Below are positions 18,529 through 26,574 of a stretch of DNA of 64,000 bases, one piece after another. Below the pieces are notes generated by a model. It was given only the letters and a program-made list of their open reading frames with translations. It was not told the origin of the DNA and did no database searches. A program made the translations under genes and the position numbers. This stretch comes from Caldilineaceae bacterium. GTDB taxonomy: Bacteria; Chloroflexota; Anaerolineae; Caldilineales; Caldilineaceae. Where the stretch lies: assembly GCA_020634815.1 (NCBI GenBank), contig JACKBA010000027.1, positions 24,774-88,773 on the forward strand, in the 5' to 3' direction. Each line of letters starts with the position of its first letter. The stretch's first letter is position 1.

Positions 18529-18954
18529 GAGAAACGCTGCCACAAAGACACGAAGGCACAAAGGGGCACAAAGAGGATGAAGAAGCGCGCTTGTCGTCGC
18601 TCACCTCGTGCGCTCTAAGAAACGCTGCCACAAAGACACGAAGGCACAAAGGGGCACAAAGAGGATAAGAAGCGCGCTTGTCGTCGCTCACCTCGTGCGC
18701 TTTGAGAAACGCTGCCACGGAGAAACGCTGCCACTAAGACGCAGAGCACACAAAGGGGCACGAAGAGGATGAAGAAGCGCGCTTGTCGTCGCTCACCTCG
18801 TGCGCTTTGAGAAACGCTGCCACGGAGAAGCGCTGCCACAAAGGCTCGAAGGACACAAAGGGGCACAAAGAAAATCCAAGAATGATTTGTTGCTTCTTGT
18901 TCTTTACTTCGTGCCCCTTTGTGCCTTCGTGTCTTTGTGGCTCCTCTTTCTTGT
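18529..18954. repeat. Tandem array (CCACAAAGACACGAAGG family) with inverted right arm
   Basis: Units of about 87-89 bp begin GAAACGCTGCCAC at 18531, 18619, 18722 and 18811, with a short partial unit at 18706. Each contains CACAAAGGGGCACAAAGAGG and GAAGCGCGCTTGTCGTCGC. The right end (about 18907-18943) is the inverse complement of the unit start. No gene is seen in this 426-bp gap. Confidence 0.8.
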
Positions 18955-19929
18955 CTACTTCCCGCCGTACCAAAAGCCGCGCATCCAGGCGTGGCCGTGC
19001 AGTTTCTCCAGCAGGTCGGCCGGCAGCGGGGCGGCATCGGCCGCGGCGGTGTTGGCCTCCGCCTGGTAGACGTTGCGGATGCCGGGGATGACGGTGCTCA
19101 CCGCGGGGTGGGCCAGGGCGAACTGGAGCGCCACCTGCGGCATGGTCAGGCCATAGGGCGCCACGTCGGCCTTGATCTTGTCGACGCGGGCGGCGGCGCG
19201 CCCCAGGCGGTCGCCGGCAAAGTAGTTGTTGCGGAAATCGCCCTCGGCAAAGGTCGTCTGCGCCGTGTACTTGCCGGCCAGCACGCCCTCGTCGAAGACC
19301 ACGCGCACGAGGATGCCGGTGCCGGTCTCGGCGGCGACGGGCAGCAGTTCGGCGGCCGGCTCCTGCTCGAAGATGTTGTAGATGACCTGCACGGCGTCGA
19401 CATAGCCCTGGCGCATGAGGTCGATGACGCTGTTCTGATCCTGCTCGGGCGTGGAGACGCCGATGAGCCCGATCTTGCCCTCGGCCTGGAGTTTGCGCAA
19501 CACCTCGAAGGGGCGCGGGTTCTTGTTCCAGGCGCGCGTCCACGTGTGCAGTTGCAGCAGATCGATGCGGTCGGTCTGGAGGTTGCGCAGCCGCTCCTCC
19601 ACGTTCTCGCGCAGGTAGCGCTCCGGATAGCGCTCCTCGGCGATGTCGTAGGGGCTGGGCGGCCAGTTGCCGGGCAGCGGCGGCGTCTTGGTGGCCACAT
19701 AGACGCGCTCGCTGCGCTCCTTGAGCACCTGGGCAATGAGGCGCTCGCTCTTGCCGTCGCCATAGCCGGCCGCGGTGTCAATGAAGTTGACGCCCAGGTC
19801 GATGGCGCGGTGCAGCGCGGCGAGCGAGTCCTGCTCGTCCTGCGGCCCCCAACTGCCGCCAATGGCCCACGCGCCAAAGCCGATGGCCGAGACGTTCAAG
19901 GGGGATTTGCCGAATTTGCGGTATTGCAT
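18955..19929 (-). CDS. Aldo/keto reductase
   Basis: 324 aa from the ATG at 19929, which has TTGGAGC about 9 bp upstream; a TTG codon five residues earlier is a poorer start. The protein begins MQYRKFGKSPLNVSAIGFGAW and has the AKR tetrad: Asp/Tyr in FIDTAAGYGDGKSE, Lys in VATKTPPLP, and His in LLQLHTWTRAWN. The C-terminal NADP motif is STVIPGIRNVYQAEAN. The form is close to the YajO/IolS-like group. It is followed within 50 bp by the four-helix-bundle gene upstream on the same strand (stop 19975). Function beyond NADPH-dependent carbonyl reduction is unknown. Confidence 0.88.
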   Translation of the reverse strand: MQYRKFGKSPLNVSAIGFGAWAIGGSWGPQDEQDSLAALHRAIDLGVNFIDTAAGYGDGKSERLIAQVLKERSERVYVATKTPPLPGNWPPSPYDIAEERYPERYLRENVEERLRNLQTDRIDLLQLHTWTRAWNKNPRPFEVLRKLQAEGKIGLIGVSTPEQDQNSVIDLMRQGYVDAVQVIYNIFEQEPAAELLPVAAETGTGILVRVVFDEGVLAGKYTAQTTFAEGDFRNNYFAGDRLGRAAARVDKIKADVAPYGLTMPQVALQFALAHPAVSTVIPGIRNVYQAEANTAAADAAPLPADLLEKLHGHAWMRGFWYGGK

Positions 19930-19974
19930 GGTGATTTGCTCCAATCTTTTTTGGGCGATCTGATCGCCTTGTCA

Positions 19975-20637
19975 TTATTTCCGCCGCTTCTTTTCCTGTC
20001 GTACTCTGTACAGTCGCTCTGTAAAGCCGCCTTCCTCTTCGAAGGCGGCGGCTTGCGCGGCAATCTGGCGGTCCAGCAGGACTGTGGCTACTCCGATCAG
20101 AACCAGTGCGGCGTTCGCTGCGATCTCTTGGTAGGTCGGTCCTTTGGACTGTATGGACTCGATGGACTGCTCCGACGACGCTTCGCCCTGTCCATCCCGT
20201 CCATATTGTCCATGCACTTCTTGGACCCACGCCGCCACCTGATCGGCAGTGGTACAGCGGCGCGCCACCAGCGCCTGCCGCCGCGGGTCGCTGTGCTCCC
20301 ACTGCGGGTAGCCGCGCTGGCGCAGGAAGTCCTCGTAGTCGAGCCGCAGTTCCTCCAGGCTGGCGCGCGCCACGTTGGTCAGCTTCAACTCCATCTTCTT
20401 GGAGGTGCCGGAGACCTGGCTGCCCTCGGCGATATTCTGGACACCTGAACGCGCCGCCTGCACCATCTGGTCGTGGGTGCGGCTGCGCCGATCGATGTAG
20501 CGGTCGCAGAAGCGCACTGTCACATCGTAGGTGAGCTGCGCCACCTGGAAGCTCTTCAGGTTGCGGTAGCCGCCGTGTTGTGGGATCAGCGACTCCGGGG
20601 GCTGGCCCGGCGGCGGATTGTGCGGTTTGTCGTCCAT
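19975..20637 (-). CDS. Four-helix-bundle protein with suffix domain (S23/IVP superfamily)
   Basis: 220 aa. The core HGGYRNLKSFQVAQLTYDVT ... RFCDRYIDRRSRTHDQMVQAARSG with NIAEGS is the hallmark of the 23S-rRNA intervening-sequence-type four-helix bundle. A second part (LRQRGYPQWEHSDPRRQAL ... TTADQVAAWV) matches the separate suffix domain seen on a subset of these proteins, and the C-terminus has one hydrophobic stretch (ANAALVLIGVATVLL) and a basic tail. The family has no agreed function; some relatives (Avd) assist diversity-generating retroelements, but no reverse transcriptase is present here. An inverted repeat at 20146-20211 lies in frame inside the gene and encodes the Gly/Ser/Gln-rich linker before the C-terminal helix. 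Confidence 0.82.
   Translation of the reverse strand: MDDKPHNPPPGQPPESLIPQHGGYRNLKSFQVAQLTYDVTVRFCDRYIDRRSRTHDQMVQAARSGVQNIAEGSQVSGTSKKMELKLTNVARASLEELRLDYEDFLRQRGYPQWEHSDPRRQALVARRCTTADQVAAWVQEVHGQYGRDGQGEASSEQSIESIQSKGPTYQEIAANAALVLIGVATVLLDRQIAAQAAAFEEEGGFTERLYRVRQEKKRRK
20146..20211. repeat. In-frame inverted repeat (GGACTGTATGGACTC type) inside the four-helix-bundle gene
   Basis: Left arm 20146-20169 (GGACTGTATGGACTCGATGG...) is the imperfect complement of 20188-20211. The reading frame passes through without a stop and encodes a linker between the suffix domain and the C-terminal hydrophobic helix. Confidence 0.6.
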
Positions 20638-20784
20638 CGAGAATCAGACGCCTCCCAGCGTTCTTGTATGGCGCAGCCGCCACATTGTTGAATGGGGCTC
20701 CTGCCCATTGTATCACGTCGCCGATCCTCCCCCCAAGACGGCCAACAAAATCGCAAGGCGGCGGCGCTCGCTTTGCCGGCACAA

Positions 20785-20826
20785 AACAGAGGCGAGCCTC
20801 GGAATTCACCAAGGCTCGCCTCTGTT
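20785..20826. terminator. Hairpin between the four-helix-bundle and low-complexity genes
   Basis: Perfect 14-bp arms AACAGAGGCGAGCC (20785-20798) and its complement (20813-20826). Read leftward, the stem is followed by TTTTG. It can end transcripts of the 20967-22013 gene. The rest of the 20638-20966 gap holds no gene. Confidence 0.55.
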
Positions 20827-20908
20827 GTTCTTGTGCCCGACGGCACGCGAACTTGGGCAGCGCAGCGGTCTGCTACCGCCAGACCGCCGGCCCCGTTCAC
20901 TTCCCAGA

Positions 20909-20939
20909 AACTGAGTTTCTTGGATAAACTCAATTTCTC
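20909..20939. terminator. Second hairpin just after the 20967-22013 gene
   Basis: Arms GAAACTGAGTTT (20909-20920) and AAACTCAATTTC (20928-20939), 11 of 12 positions paired, loop of 7. It begins 28 bp beyond the stop codon of the minus-strand gene. The weak stem could act with the stronger one at 20785. Confidence 0.4.
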
Positions 20940-20966
20940 ACCACTGCGCGTTCGCAGCGCTATCCG

Positions 20967-22013
20967 CTAGCTGAAATTCGCCGGCGGGTTGATCTCGGGA
21001 TGAACGCGCAGGATCGACTGCACGTCCAGCTTGAGCTGGCGCATGGCCCGGCGCAGTTCCGCCACCGTGGCGTCGCGCATGATGGTGGCATCCAGCGCGG
21101 CGCGGTGCGCAAGCTGGCGCGCCTGGACGAGCATCTCCAGCACCGTCACCAGCGCCAGCATCTCCTCGATGCGATCGGCATCAAAATTGGCGGCCGCCAG
21201 TTGGGTCGCATAGGGCTCGCGCTGCGCCGCAGTCAGCGCTTCGCGCGCCATGTTGGCGAAGACCGGCGTAGAATCGACGATCGGCATGTCCAGACCCAGC
21301 GCGCTGCGAGCGCCGGCATCGCGCACGCTGTCGGGGTAGATCGTACGCGCCACCTGGCGGAAGGTGGCATAGGCGACATCGAGCAGATGCCGCGCATCGC
21401 GCATGTTCTTGACCGCCGTCTTCTCATTGCTCATGGCTTCCTGGCGTGCGGCCAGCGCGGCTCCGACTGCGTCACACAACGACGTACAGGCGGCCAGGCG
21501 CTCGGGGCCGATGTTGAGTTCGGCCAAGAGCGCCGCCAGTGGCGCGTTGGGCGCTTCGAGCCCGCCAATGATCGCCCGGCTTTCGGTCAGGAGGACACGG
21601 TATTCCATGCGCTGGGGGAATGGAATGACAGGCTCGGTCTCCGGTGGCGGCGGGGGTGGCTCCTCCTCCGTGGCGACCGGAGCAGGGGTCGTGGCAGCCG
21701 GCGCGGGAGCAGGCGCCTCTGCCGTGAGATCCGGCGTCCCGGTTGCGGGGACGGCCGGCTCGGCCACGGTGCTCTCGACGAGAACGACCGCCTCAGGGGC
21801 GGGTGCGCCGGGCGCCTCCGCCGTGGCGGTCAGGGTCGCCGGCGCCGTGCCGTTGACCTGGCCATTGGCTTTGGTGGGGGCCTTGCTTGGAGCGCGGCCG
21901 TTGCCCTTGCCGTTGGCTTTGCCGTTGCTTCTGTGCTGCGACTTGCCGTGGACCCTGCCGTTGGCTTTGCCGTTCTGGCGGCGGTGGGTCGCTGTCTTGC
22001 TTGTCGTGGTCAT
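20967..22013 (-). CDS. Protein of unknown function with basic Asn/Gly/Lys-rich head, Ala/Pro linker and helical C-terminus
   Basis: 348 aa; AAAGGATGG precedes the ATG. Residues 1-55 are a basic repeat of Asn-Gly-Lys triplets (for example GKANGKGNGR). Residues 56-130 are Ala/Pro/Glu-rich with six prolines in a row. Residues about 135-348 are predicted helical, with no cysteine-rich or catalytic motif I recognise (for example RDARHLLDVAYATFRQVART and ELRRAMRQLKLDVQSILRVH). The head resembles nucleic-acid-binding or histone-like tails, which is only a compositional impression. No membrane segment or signal peptide. I do not recognise the family. Confidence 0.75.
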   Translation of the reverse strand: MTTTSKTATHRRQNGKANGRVHGKSQHRSNGKANGKGNGRAPSKAPTKANGQVNGTAPATLTATAEAPGAPAPEAVVLVESTVAEPAVPATGTPDLTAEAPAPAPAATTPAPVATEEEPPPPPPETEPVIPFPQRMEYRVLLTESRAIIGGLEAPNAPLAALLAELNIGPERLAACTSLCDAVGAALAARQEAMSNEKTAVKNMRDARHLLDVAYATFRQVARTIYPDSVRDAGARSALGLDMPIVDSTPVFANMAREALTAAQREPYATQLAAANFDADRIEEMLALVTVLEMLVQARQLAHRAALDATIMRDATVAELRRAMRQLKLDVQSILRVHPEINPPANFS

Positions 22014-22545
22014 GATTCACCATCCTTTCAATGTAGACCACTCTGAATAGACGATGATGACACGACCGTGGGGATGAGTTGCCGGTTGCGGAAGCTCCCT
22101 TACCGCTGGTAGCGGCGGAACCTACCGCACGTTCGTATCAACTATGGAATACTGTATGGCGGGACGCTTCGTTGCGCCAGCGACGGACGGCGTGCAATTG
22201 CGTACGCCAATTGGTTGGTTATGCAAGTCCCAACAGTGATACCAATGCCATATTTCGAGTTAAAGGCAAGCAGATCGGCATCTCACTCTGTCTGTCTAGT
22301 TTTTTGTCTTTTGTTAGCTGGTGATTGATCGATAGTCTTGTTTCCCCACGCGCTGACGCTACAGGGCGATGGCATGAGCGCCGATTTTGCCGCCGGCGCG
22401 CAATGCCGTCGGCTGTACCCGTTCAGCGTCGTTGCGCCGGGATTGATCGTCACTGCGGATGCATCGGTCGAGCGCTCCGGCATGGCAATCGGTGTGCGCA
22501 AGCGCCCGATCCGGCGTACGGGATGGTCGATCGCGGCCTCGGTCA
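22014..22545. other. Gap with no confident gene; uncertain small frames
   Basis: Base composition is lower in GC between about 22120 and 22340. A minus-strand frame (22283-22546, 87 codons from an ATG overlapping the tandem array) and an overlapping plus-strand frame (22338-22610) are both open. Neither has a recognisable domain, so I cannot choose between them. Confidence 0.4.
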
Positions 22546-22893
22546 TGCACATATGTGCAAGGTTTGCTCGGTCTTGGCCTCGGTGCGCTCGGTCTTGGCC
22601 TCGGTCATGAATATATATTCACGGCGCGCTCGGTCGCGGCCTCGGTGCGCTCGGTCTTTTCCTCGGTCATGAATATATATTCACGGCGCGCTCGGTCTTG
22701 GCTTCGGTACGCTCGGTCTTGGGCTCGGTCATGAATATATATTCACGGCGCGCTCGGTCTTCGCCTCGGTGCGCTCGGTCTTGGTCTCGGTCATGAATAT
22801 ATATTCACGGCGCGCTCGGTCGGCGCCTCGGTCATGCACATATGTGCAAGGTTTGCTCGGTCTTGGCCTCGGCGCGCTCGGTCGCGGCCTCGG
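22546..22893. repeat. 62-bp tandem array carrying 14-bp palindromes
   Basis: The perfect palindrome TGAATATATATTCA occurs at 22608, 22670, 22732 and 22794, an exact 62-bp period. A second palindrome, TGCACATATGTGCA, brackets the array at 22546 and 22835. Spacers are built from CGCTCGGTC and CTCGGT motifs. Read on the minus strand, each unit is a 21-codon frame (MTExKTERTEAxTERAVNIYS) whose TGA overlaps the next ATG (ATGA). Spacers are not identical enough for CRISPR and no cas genes are near. Confidence 0.85.
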
Positions 22894-22947
22894 GCACGAC
22901 GATTTTTTCGCGGGGATCGTCGCGTTGGGCGGTGATTTGCCTTTGAT

Positions 22948-23105
22948 CTACTCGGCGCAGCGCAGCACGCCGCCGACAATCGCCCCATCGCGCACGATGA
23001 CGAAGCCGGCGCGGCCGGCGCCCGCCTTCCACGTCTCGGGCGGGGTGGCAAAGCGCCAGATTTCGTCGCCGGGACGCAGGCAGGCGTGGACGCTCGCGTA
23101 GGGCA
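22948..23105 (-). pseudogene. Remnant of a small conserved protein
   Basis: The frame encodes LRPGDEIWRFATPPETW and AGRAGFVIVRDGAIVGGV up to a TAG stop. The GDE-W-F-PPE-W-GRAG pattern is one I associate with short uncharacterised bacterial proteins. No good start codon or ribosome binding site is visible: upstream sequence runs into a dispersed repeat, and the first part is duplicated at 23204-23265. A truncated or disrupted gene is most likely. Confidence 0.45.
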
Positions 23106-23336
23106 AGAGGAGAGATGGAACGCGGATGACGCGGATCGTGCGGATCAATACGGATTAACAGCTAGGACACAGAACAATCCGCATGTATCCGCGTGAATCC
23201 GCCAAAGCGCCAGATTTCGTCGCCGGGACGCAGGCAGGCGTGGACGCTCGCGTAGGGCAAGAGGAGAGATGGAACGCGGATGACGCGGATCGTGCGGATC
23301 AATACGGATTAACAGCTAGGACACAGAACAATCCGC
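23050..23336. repeat. Direct duplication, two 133-bp copies offset by 154 bp
   Basis: 23050-23182 is repeated at 23204-23336, apparently identical by eye. Each copy joins the 5' part of the small-protein remnant to half of the GCGGATGACGCGGAT inverted-repeat element. This points to recombination or slippage within the repeat. The interval to the MttB start (23540) holds the rest of that element and no gene. Confidence 0.75.
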
Positions 23337-23539
23337 GTGAATCCGCCCAATCCGCGTCATCCGCGTTCTATCAAGGTCTCCCGCTCGCGGCCGCGGGATT
23401 GTTCATCGGCGCCTCGGTCGTGCAGATTCCGACCCGGTGGAGACGGTTGCGGATTCGCACGCGCCGTGCTACGATTCCCGCCCGATTGTTCCCTTCCATG
23501 CCCAACAATGCGAGGCCGTCCCGTCGTGGAGAAGCATCT

Positions 23540-25066
23540 ATGACCGACCAGAGTGTCGTCGCCCGCCGGCGTGAACAGCGCCGCGAACGCCAGTCCGCTG
23601 CCGCCACGCAGGCCGTGGCGCAGCCCGTCAACAACCTGCCCGTCTACGAGCTGGTCGGCGAAGAGGCGCTGCACCAGATCGACGACACCTCCATGCGCAT
23701 CCTCGAGGAGATCGGCATCGACTTCTACGACGATGAGGCGCTGGCTGTGCTTGCCGCGCATGGCGCCGTCGTCAAGGGGTCGACGGTCTTTCTCGACCGC
23801 AAGCTCGTCGCCGAGTATGTGGGCATGGCGCCGGCCCAGTTTACGCAACTGGCGCGTAATCCGGCGCGCAGCGTGGTCATCGGCGGCAAGCACGTCACCT
23901 TTGCGCCGGTCTACGGCCCGCCCTATGTCTATGACCTGGCGCGCGGCCGGCGCGAGGCCACGCTGGGCGACTTCGAGAACTTCGTCAAGCTCGCCTATCT
24001 CAGCCCGTACATCCACCACTCGGGCGGCACCGTTGTCGAGCCGACGGACCTGCCCACGCACACGCGCCACCTGGACATGGTCTACAGCCACGTCAAGTAC
24101 AGCGACAAGCCCTTCATGGGGTCGGTCACCAGCGGGCCCAACGCCGCCGACAGCGTGCGCATGGCGGAGATTCTCTACGGCGCCGACGCCATCCGCCGCG
24201 AGCCGGCGCTGCTCTCGCTGATCAACATCTCCAGCCCGCGCCGGCTGGACGACCGCATGTTGTCGGCGCTCAAGGTCTATGCCAAGGCGCGCCAGGCACT
24301 GATCATCACGCCCTTCATCCTGTCGGGGGCCATGGCGCCGGCGGCGGTGGGCGGCACGCTGGCCCAGCTCAACGCCGAGGCGCTGGCCGGCATCGTCCTG
24401 ACGCAGATGATTGAGCCGGGCACGCCGGTGGTCTATGGCGCCTTTCAGACCAACGTCGATTTGCAGAGCGGCGCGCCTGTCTTCGGCTCGCCGGAAAGCC
24501 AGATCGCGCTCATCGTCAGCGCGCAGCTTGCGCGCTTGCATGGCCTGCCCTTCCGATCCGGCGGCATGTTCACCAGTTCCAAGATCGCCGATGCCCAGGG
24601 CGCCTACGAGTCGGTGCAGGTGATGCTGCCCACGGTGCTGGCACGTGTCAACTTCGTGCTGCACGCGGCCGGCTGGCTGGAGGGCGGCCTCACCGCCGGC
24701 TACGAGAAGTTCGTGCTCGACTGCGAGTTGCTGGGCATGTATCACAAGTTCTTGCAGGGGCTGGATCTCTCCGAGGAGGGCATGGCGCTGGAGAGCATCC
24801 GCACAGTGGCGCCCGGCGGTCATCACCTGGGCACCGACCACACCATGCGCAACTTCCGCAGCGCCTTTTACCGCGCCGGCCTCTTCGACTACAATTCAGC
24901 CGAGCAGTGGCAGGCCGAAGGGTCACAGGACGCCCAGCAGCGCGCGCATCAGAAGTACCGCCAGTTGCTGGCCGACTACGTGGCCCCGCCGCTCGACCCG
25001 GCCGTCGACGACGCGCTGCGCGAGTTCGTGGCGCGGCGCAAGGCAGAGATCAAACCGGAGTATTGA
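23540..25066 (+). CDS. MttB-family (trimethylamine methyltransferase-like) corrinoid methyltransferase, non-pyrrolysine type
   Basis: 508 aa from the ATG at 23540 (MTDQSVVARRREQRRERQ); upstream frame reaches 23183 but crosses repeats. Family features include ALHQIDDTSMRILEEIGIDF near the N-terminus, VYGPPYVYDLARGRREA, HVKYSDKPFMGSVTSGPNAADS, and the C-terminal GGHHLGTDHTMRNFR. No in-frame TAG occurs, so it lacks pyrrolysine. Characterised non-Pyl members demethylate glycine betaine or related quaternary amines, passing the methyl group to a corrinoid protein. No corrinoid protein or reactivase gene is seen here. GcvT-like and sarcosine-oxidase-like genes follow on the same strand, suggesting stepwise N-demethylation. 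Confidence 0.88.
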   Translation: MTDQSVVARRREQRRERQSAAATQAVAQPVNNLPVYELVGEEALHQIDDTSMRILEEIGIDFYDDEALAVLAAHGAVVKGSTVFLDRKLVAEYVGMAPAQFTQLARNPARSVVIGGKHVTFAPVYGPPYVYDLARGRREATLGDFENFVKLAYLSPYIHHSGGTVVEPTDLPTHTRHLDMVYSHVKYSDKPFMGSVTSGPNAADSVRMAEILYGADAIRREPALLSLINISSPRRLDDRMLSALKVYAKARQALIITPFILSGAMAPAAVGGTLAQLNAEALAGIVLTQMIEPGTPVVYGAFQTNVDLQSGAPVFGSPESQIALIVSAQLARLHGLPFRSGGMFTSSKIADAQGAYESVQVMLPTVLARVNFVLHAAGWLEGGLTAGYEKFVLDCELLGMYHKFLQGLDLSEEGMALESIRTVAPGGHHLGTDHTMRNFRSAFYRAGLFDYNSAEQWQAEGSQDAQQRAHQKYRQLLADYVAPPLDPAVDDALREFVARRKAEIKPEY

Positions 25067-25082
25067 CGGGAAGAATAGAAGA

Positions 25083-25169
25083 GAGCCACAAAGACGCAAA
25101 GGCGCAAAGGTTCACAAAGAAAAGCAAGACGATCTTTGTGAACCTTTGTTGCTTCGTGGCTTCGTGGCT
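25083..25169. repeat. Inverted repeat (GCCACAAAGACGC family)
   Basis: Left arm GAGCCACAAAGACGCAAAGG... pairs with the right-hand ...CTTCGTGGCTTCGTGGCT. It fills the gap between the MttB and GcvT-like genes and is related to the array at 18529-18954. Confidence 0.7.
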
Positions 25170-25199
25170 GAGTTTCTGAACGTGGCTTGGAGACTTTAC

Positions 25200-26474
25200 A
25201 TGGCTGAACGACGATCCCCTCTCTACGAGATTCACGCCCGCAGCGCGGTGCGCATGGTCAAGGGCGGCGGCGACTATATGTTCCCGCTGGCCTACACGTC
25301 GCCCGCCGAGGAGCACCTCAACGTGCGCAAGAATGTGGGCATGCAGGACCTGACCAGCATGGGCGAGGTCGACATCAAGGGGCCGGGCGCCGAGCGGCTC
25401 ATCAGCCGGCTGGCCGTCGCGTCGATCTACGACCTACATCCCGGCCAGGTGCGCTACACCACCCTCTGCCGCCCCGATGGCCGCATTGTCGACGACGTCA
25501 CCGTCTACAAGTTCGGCGACGAGCACTTCATGATCGTGACGAGCAGCGCGCCGCGCAAGACGAGCTTCCGCTGGATCGCCGAGCACGCCGCGGGGACGAG
25601 CGCCTACATCAACGACGTGAGCGGCGCCATCGCGCTCATCTCCGTGCAGGGGCCGCAGTCGCGCGACCTCCTGGCCGCGGTAGCGGCTGATAGCGCGGCG
25701 TTGCTGGCGCTCAAGTTCTTCCGCTTTGCCGCCAACCGCATCAACGACACCGAGCTGCTCATTTCGCGCTCGGGTTATACGGGAGAGTTGGGTTATGAGC
25801 TCTACGTGCCTGCCGAGGAAGCGGCGGTGCTGTGGGAGTTCCTCGAACGGCGCGGCAAGGAGTTCGGCCTGCTCCCCTACGGCGTCGGGGCCATGCAGAG
25901 CCTGCGCGTCGAGAAGGCCTTCCCGCTTGCCGGCCCCGACATCGACGGCGACCAGACGCCCTTCGAGGTGGGCTTGAGCCGCTGGATCGACTTCGGCAAG
26001 CGCGACTTCATCGGCCGCGATGCCCTCCTGTCCATCCAGGATCGCGGCTTGCACGAACGCTGGGTCGGGCTGGAGGTGGAGAGTCCCACGCCGGCCGCAC
26101 TCAACGACCCCATTTACAGCGTGGCCGACGTCAAGAGCTATCGCGAGACGATCCACACGGGCAGCGAGGCGGGCGCCGCGTTCGACGCCGAGGAGGCCGG
26201 CTACCAGCAGATCGGCCGCGTCACCTCCAGCGCCAAGGGGCACAGCGTGGGCAAGATGCTGGCGCTCGGCTATCTCAGCGTCAGCCATTCGTGGCCCGGC
26301 GCAAAGGTGATGGTGCTCATCGGCGGCCGGCCCTGTCTGGCGACGGTGGTCAGCACGCCCTTCTTCGACCCGGCCGGCAACCGCCTGCGCGGCAGTGTCG
26401 TCCGCACCCTGGCCGAAAGCGCCAGCCCCGCGTCGACCGAGAGCGGGACGAAGGCAGCGAGAAAGAAGAGATAG
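25200..26474 (+). CDS. GcvT-like aminomethyltransferase (folate-dependent)
   Basis: 424 aa from the ATG at 25200; the frame is open from 24645, but that part overlaps MttB in another frame. T-protein features: GVGMQDLTSMGEV-like start (NVGMQDLTSMGEVDIKG), QVRYTTLCRPDGRIVDDVTVYK, SGYTGELGYELYVP, the RVEKAFPLAGPDI region, and a C-terminal barrel with IGRVTSS and LGYLSV. It should pass a one-carbon unit from a methylated amine (or its iminium) to tetrahydrofolate. It sits between the MttB and oxidase genes; dimethylglycine or sarcosine-type substrates are likely. The stop codon lies in the first bases of a dispersed repeat. Confidence 0.87.
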   Translation: MAERRSPLYEIHARSAVRMVKGGGDYMFPLAYTSPAEEHLNVRKNVGMQDLTSMGEVDIKGPGAERLISRLAVASIYDLHPGQVRYTTLCRPDGRIVDDVTVYKFGDEHFMIVTSSAPRKTSFRWIAEHAAGTSAYINDVSGAIALISVQGPQSRDLLAAVAADSAALLALKFFRFAANRINDTELLISRSGYTGELGYELYVPAEEAAVLWEFLERRGKEFGLLPYGVGAMQSLRVEKAFPLAGPDIDGDQTPFEVGLSRWIDFGKRDFIGRDALLSIQDRGLHERWVGLEVESPTPAALNDPIYSVADVKSYRETIHTGSEAGAAFDAEEAGYQQIGRVTSSAKGHSVGKMLALGYLSVSHSWPGAKVMVLIGGRPCLATVVSTPFFDPAGNRLRGSVVRTLAESASPASTESGTKAARKKR

Positions 26475-26562
26475 AACGCGGATGACGCGGATTCGGTGGA
26501 TTGGCGCGGATGGAAGAAAAATCCGTGTGAATCTGCCCAATCCGCGTCATCCGCGTTCCATT
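26472..26562. repeat. Inverted repeat (GAACGCGGATGACGCGGAT family)
   Basis: Begins at the TAG stop of the GcvT-like gene (TAGAACGCGGATGACGCGG) and ends ATCCGCGTCATCCGCGTTCC, 13 bp before the next ATG. It therefore fills the intergenic gap almost exactly. Confidence 0.75.
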
Positions 26563-26574
26563 TGGAGTTTTCCA

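Noticed and set aside
19975..20637. Avd component of a diversity-generating retroelement
   Set aside because: The four-helix bundle is related to Avd, but no reverse transcriptase, template repeat or variable repeat pair is seen nearby, and the suffix domain marks another subgroup.
22546..22893. CRISPR array
   Set aside because: The period is 62 bp and regular, but the spacer positions are themselves repeats of one another, the repeat core is a 14-bp AT palindrome, and there are no cas genes.
23540..25066. Pyrrolysine-containing trimethylamine methyltransferase
   Set aside because: The gene reads through without any in-frame TAG and no pyl genes are present in the window.
24645..25199. N-terminal extension of the GcvT-like gene
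   Set aside because: It overlaps MttB in another frame, then crosses the 25083 repeat, and shows Arg/Ser/Pro-rich shadow composition; family alignment begins at 25200.
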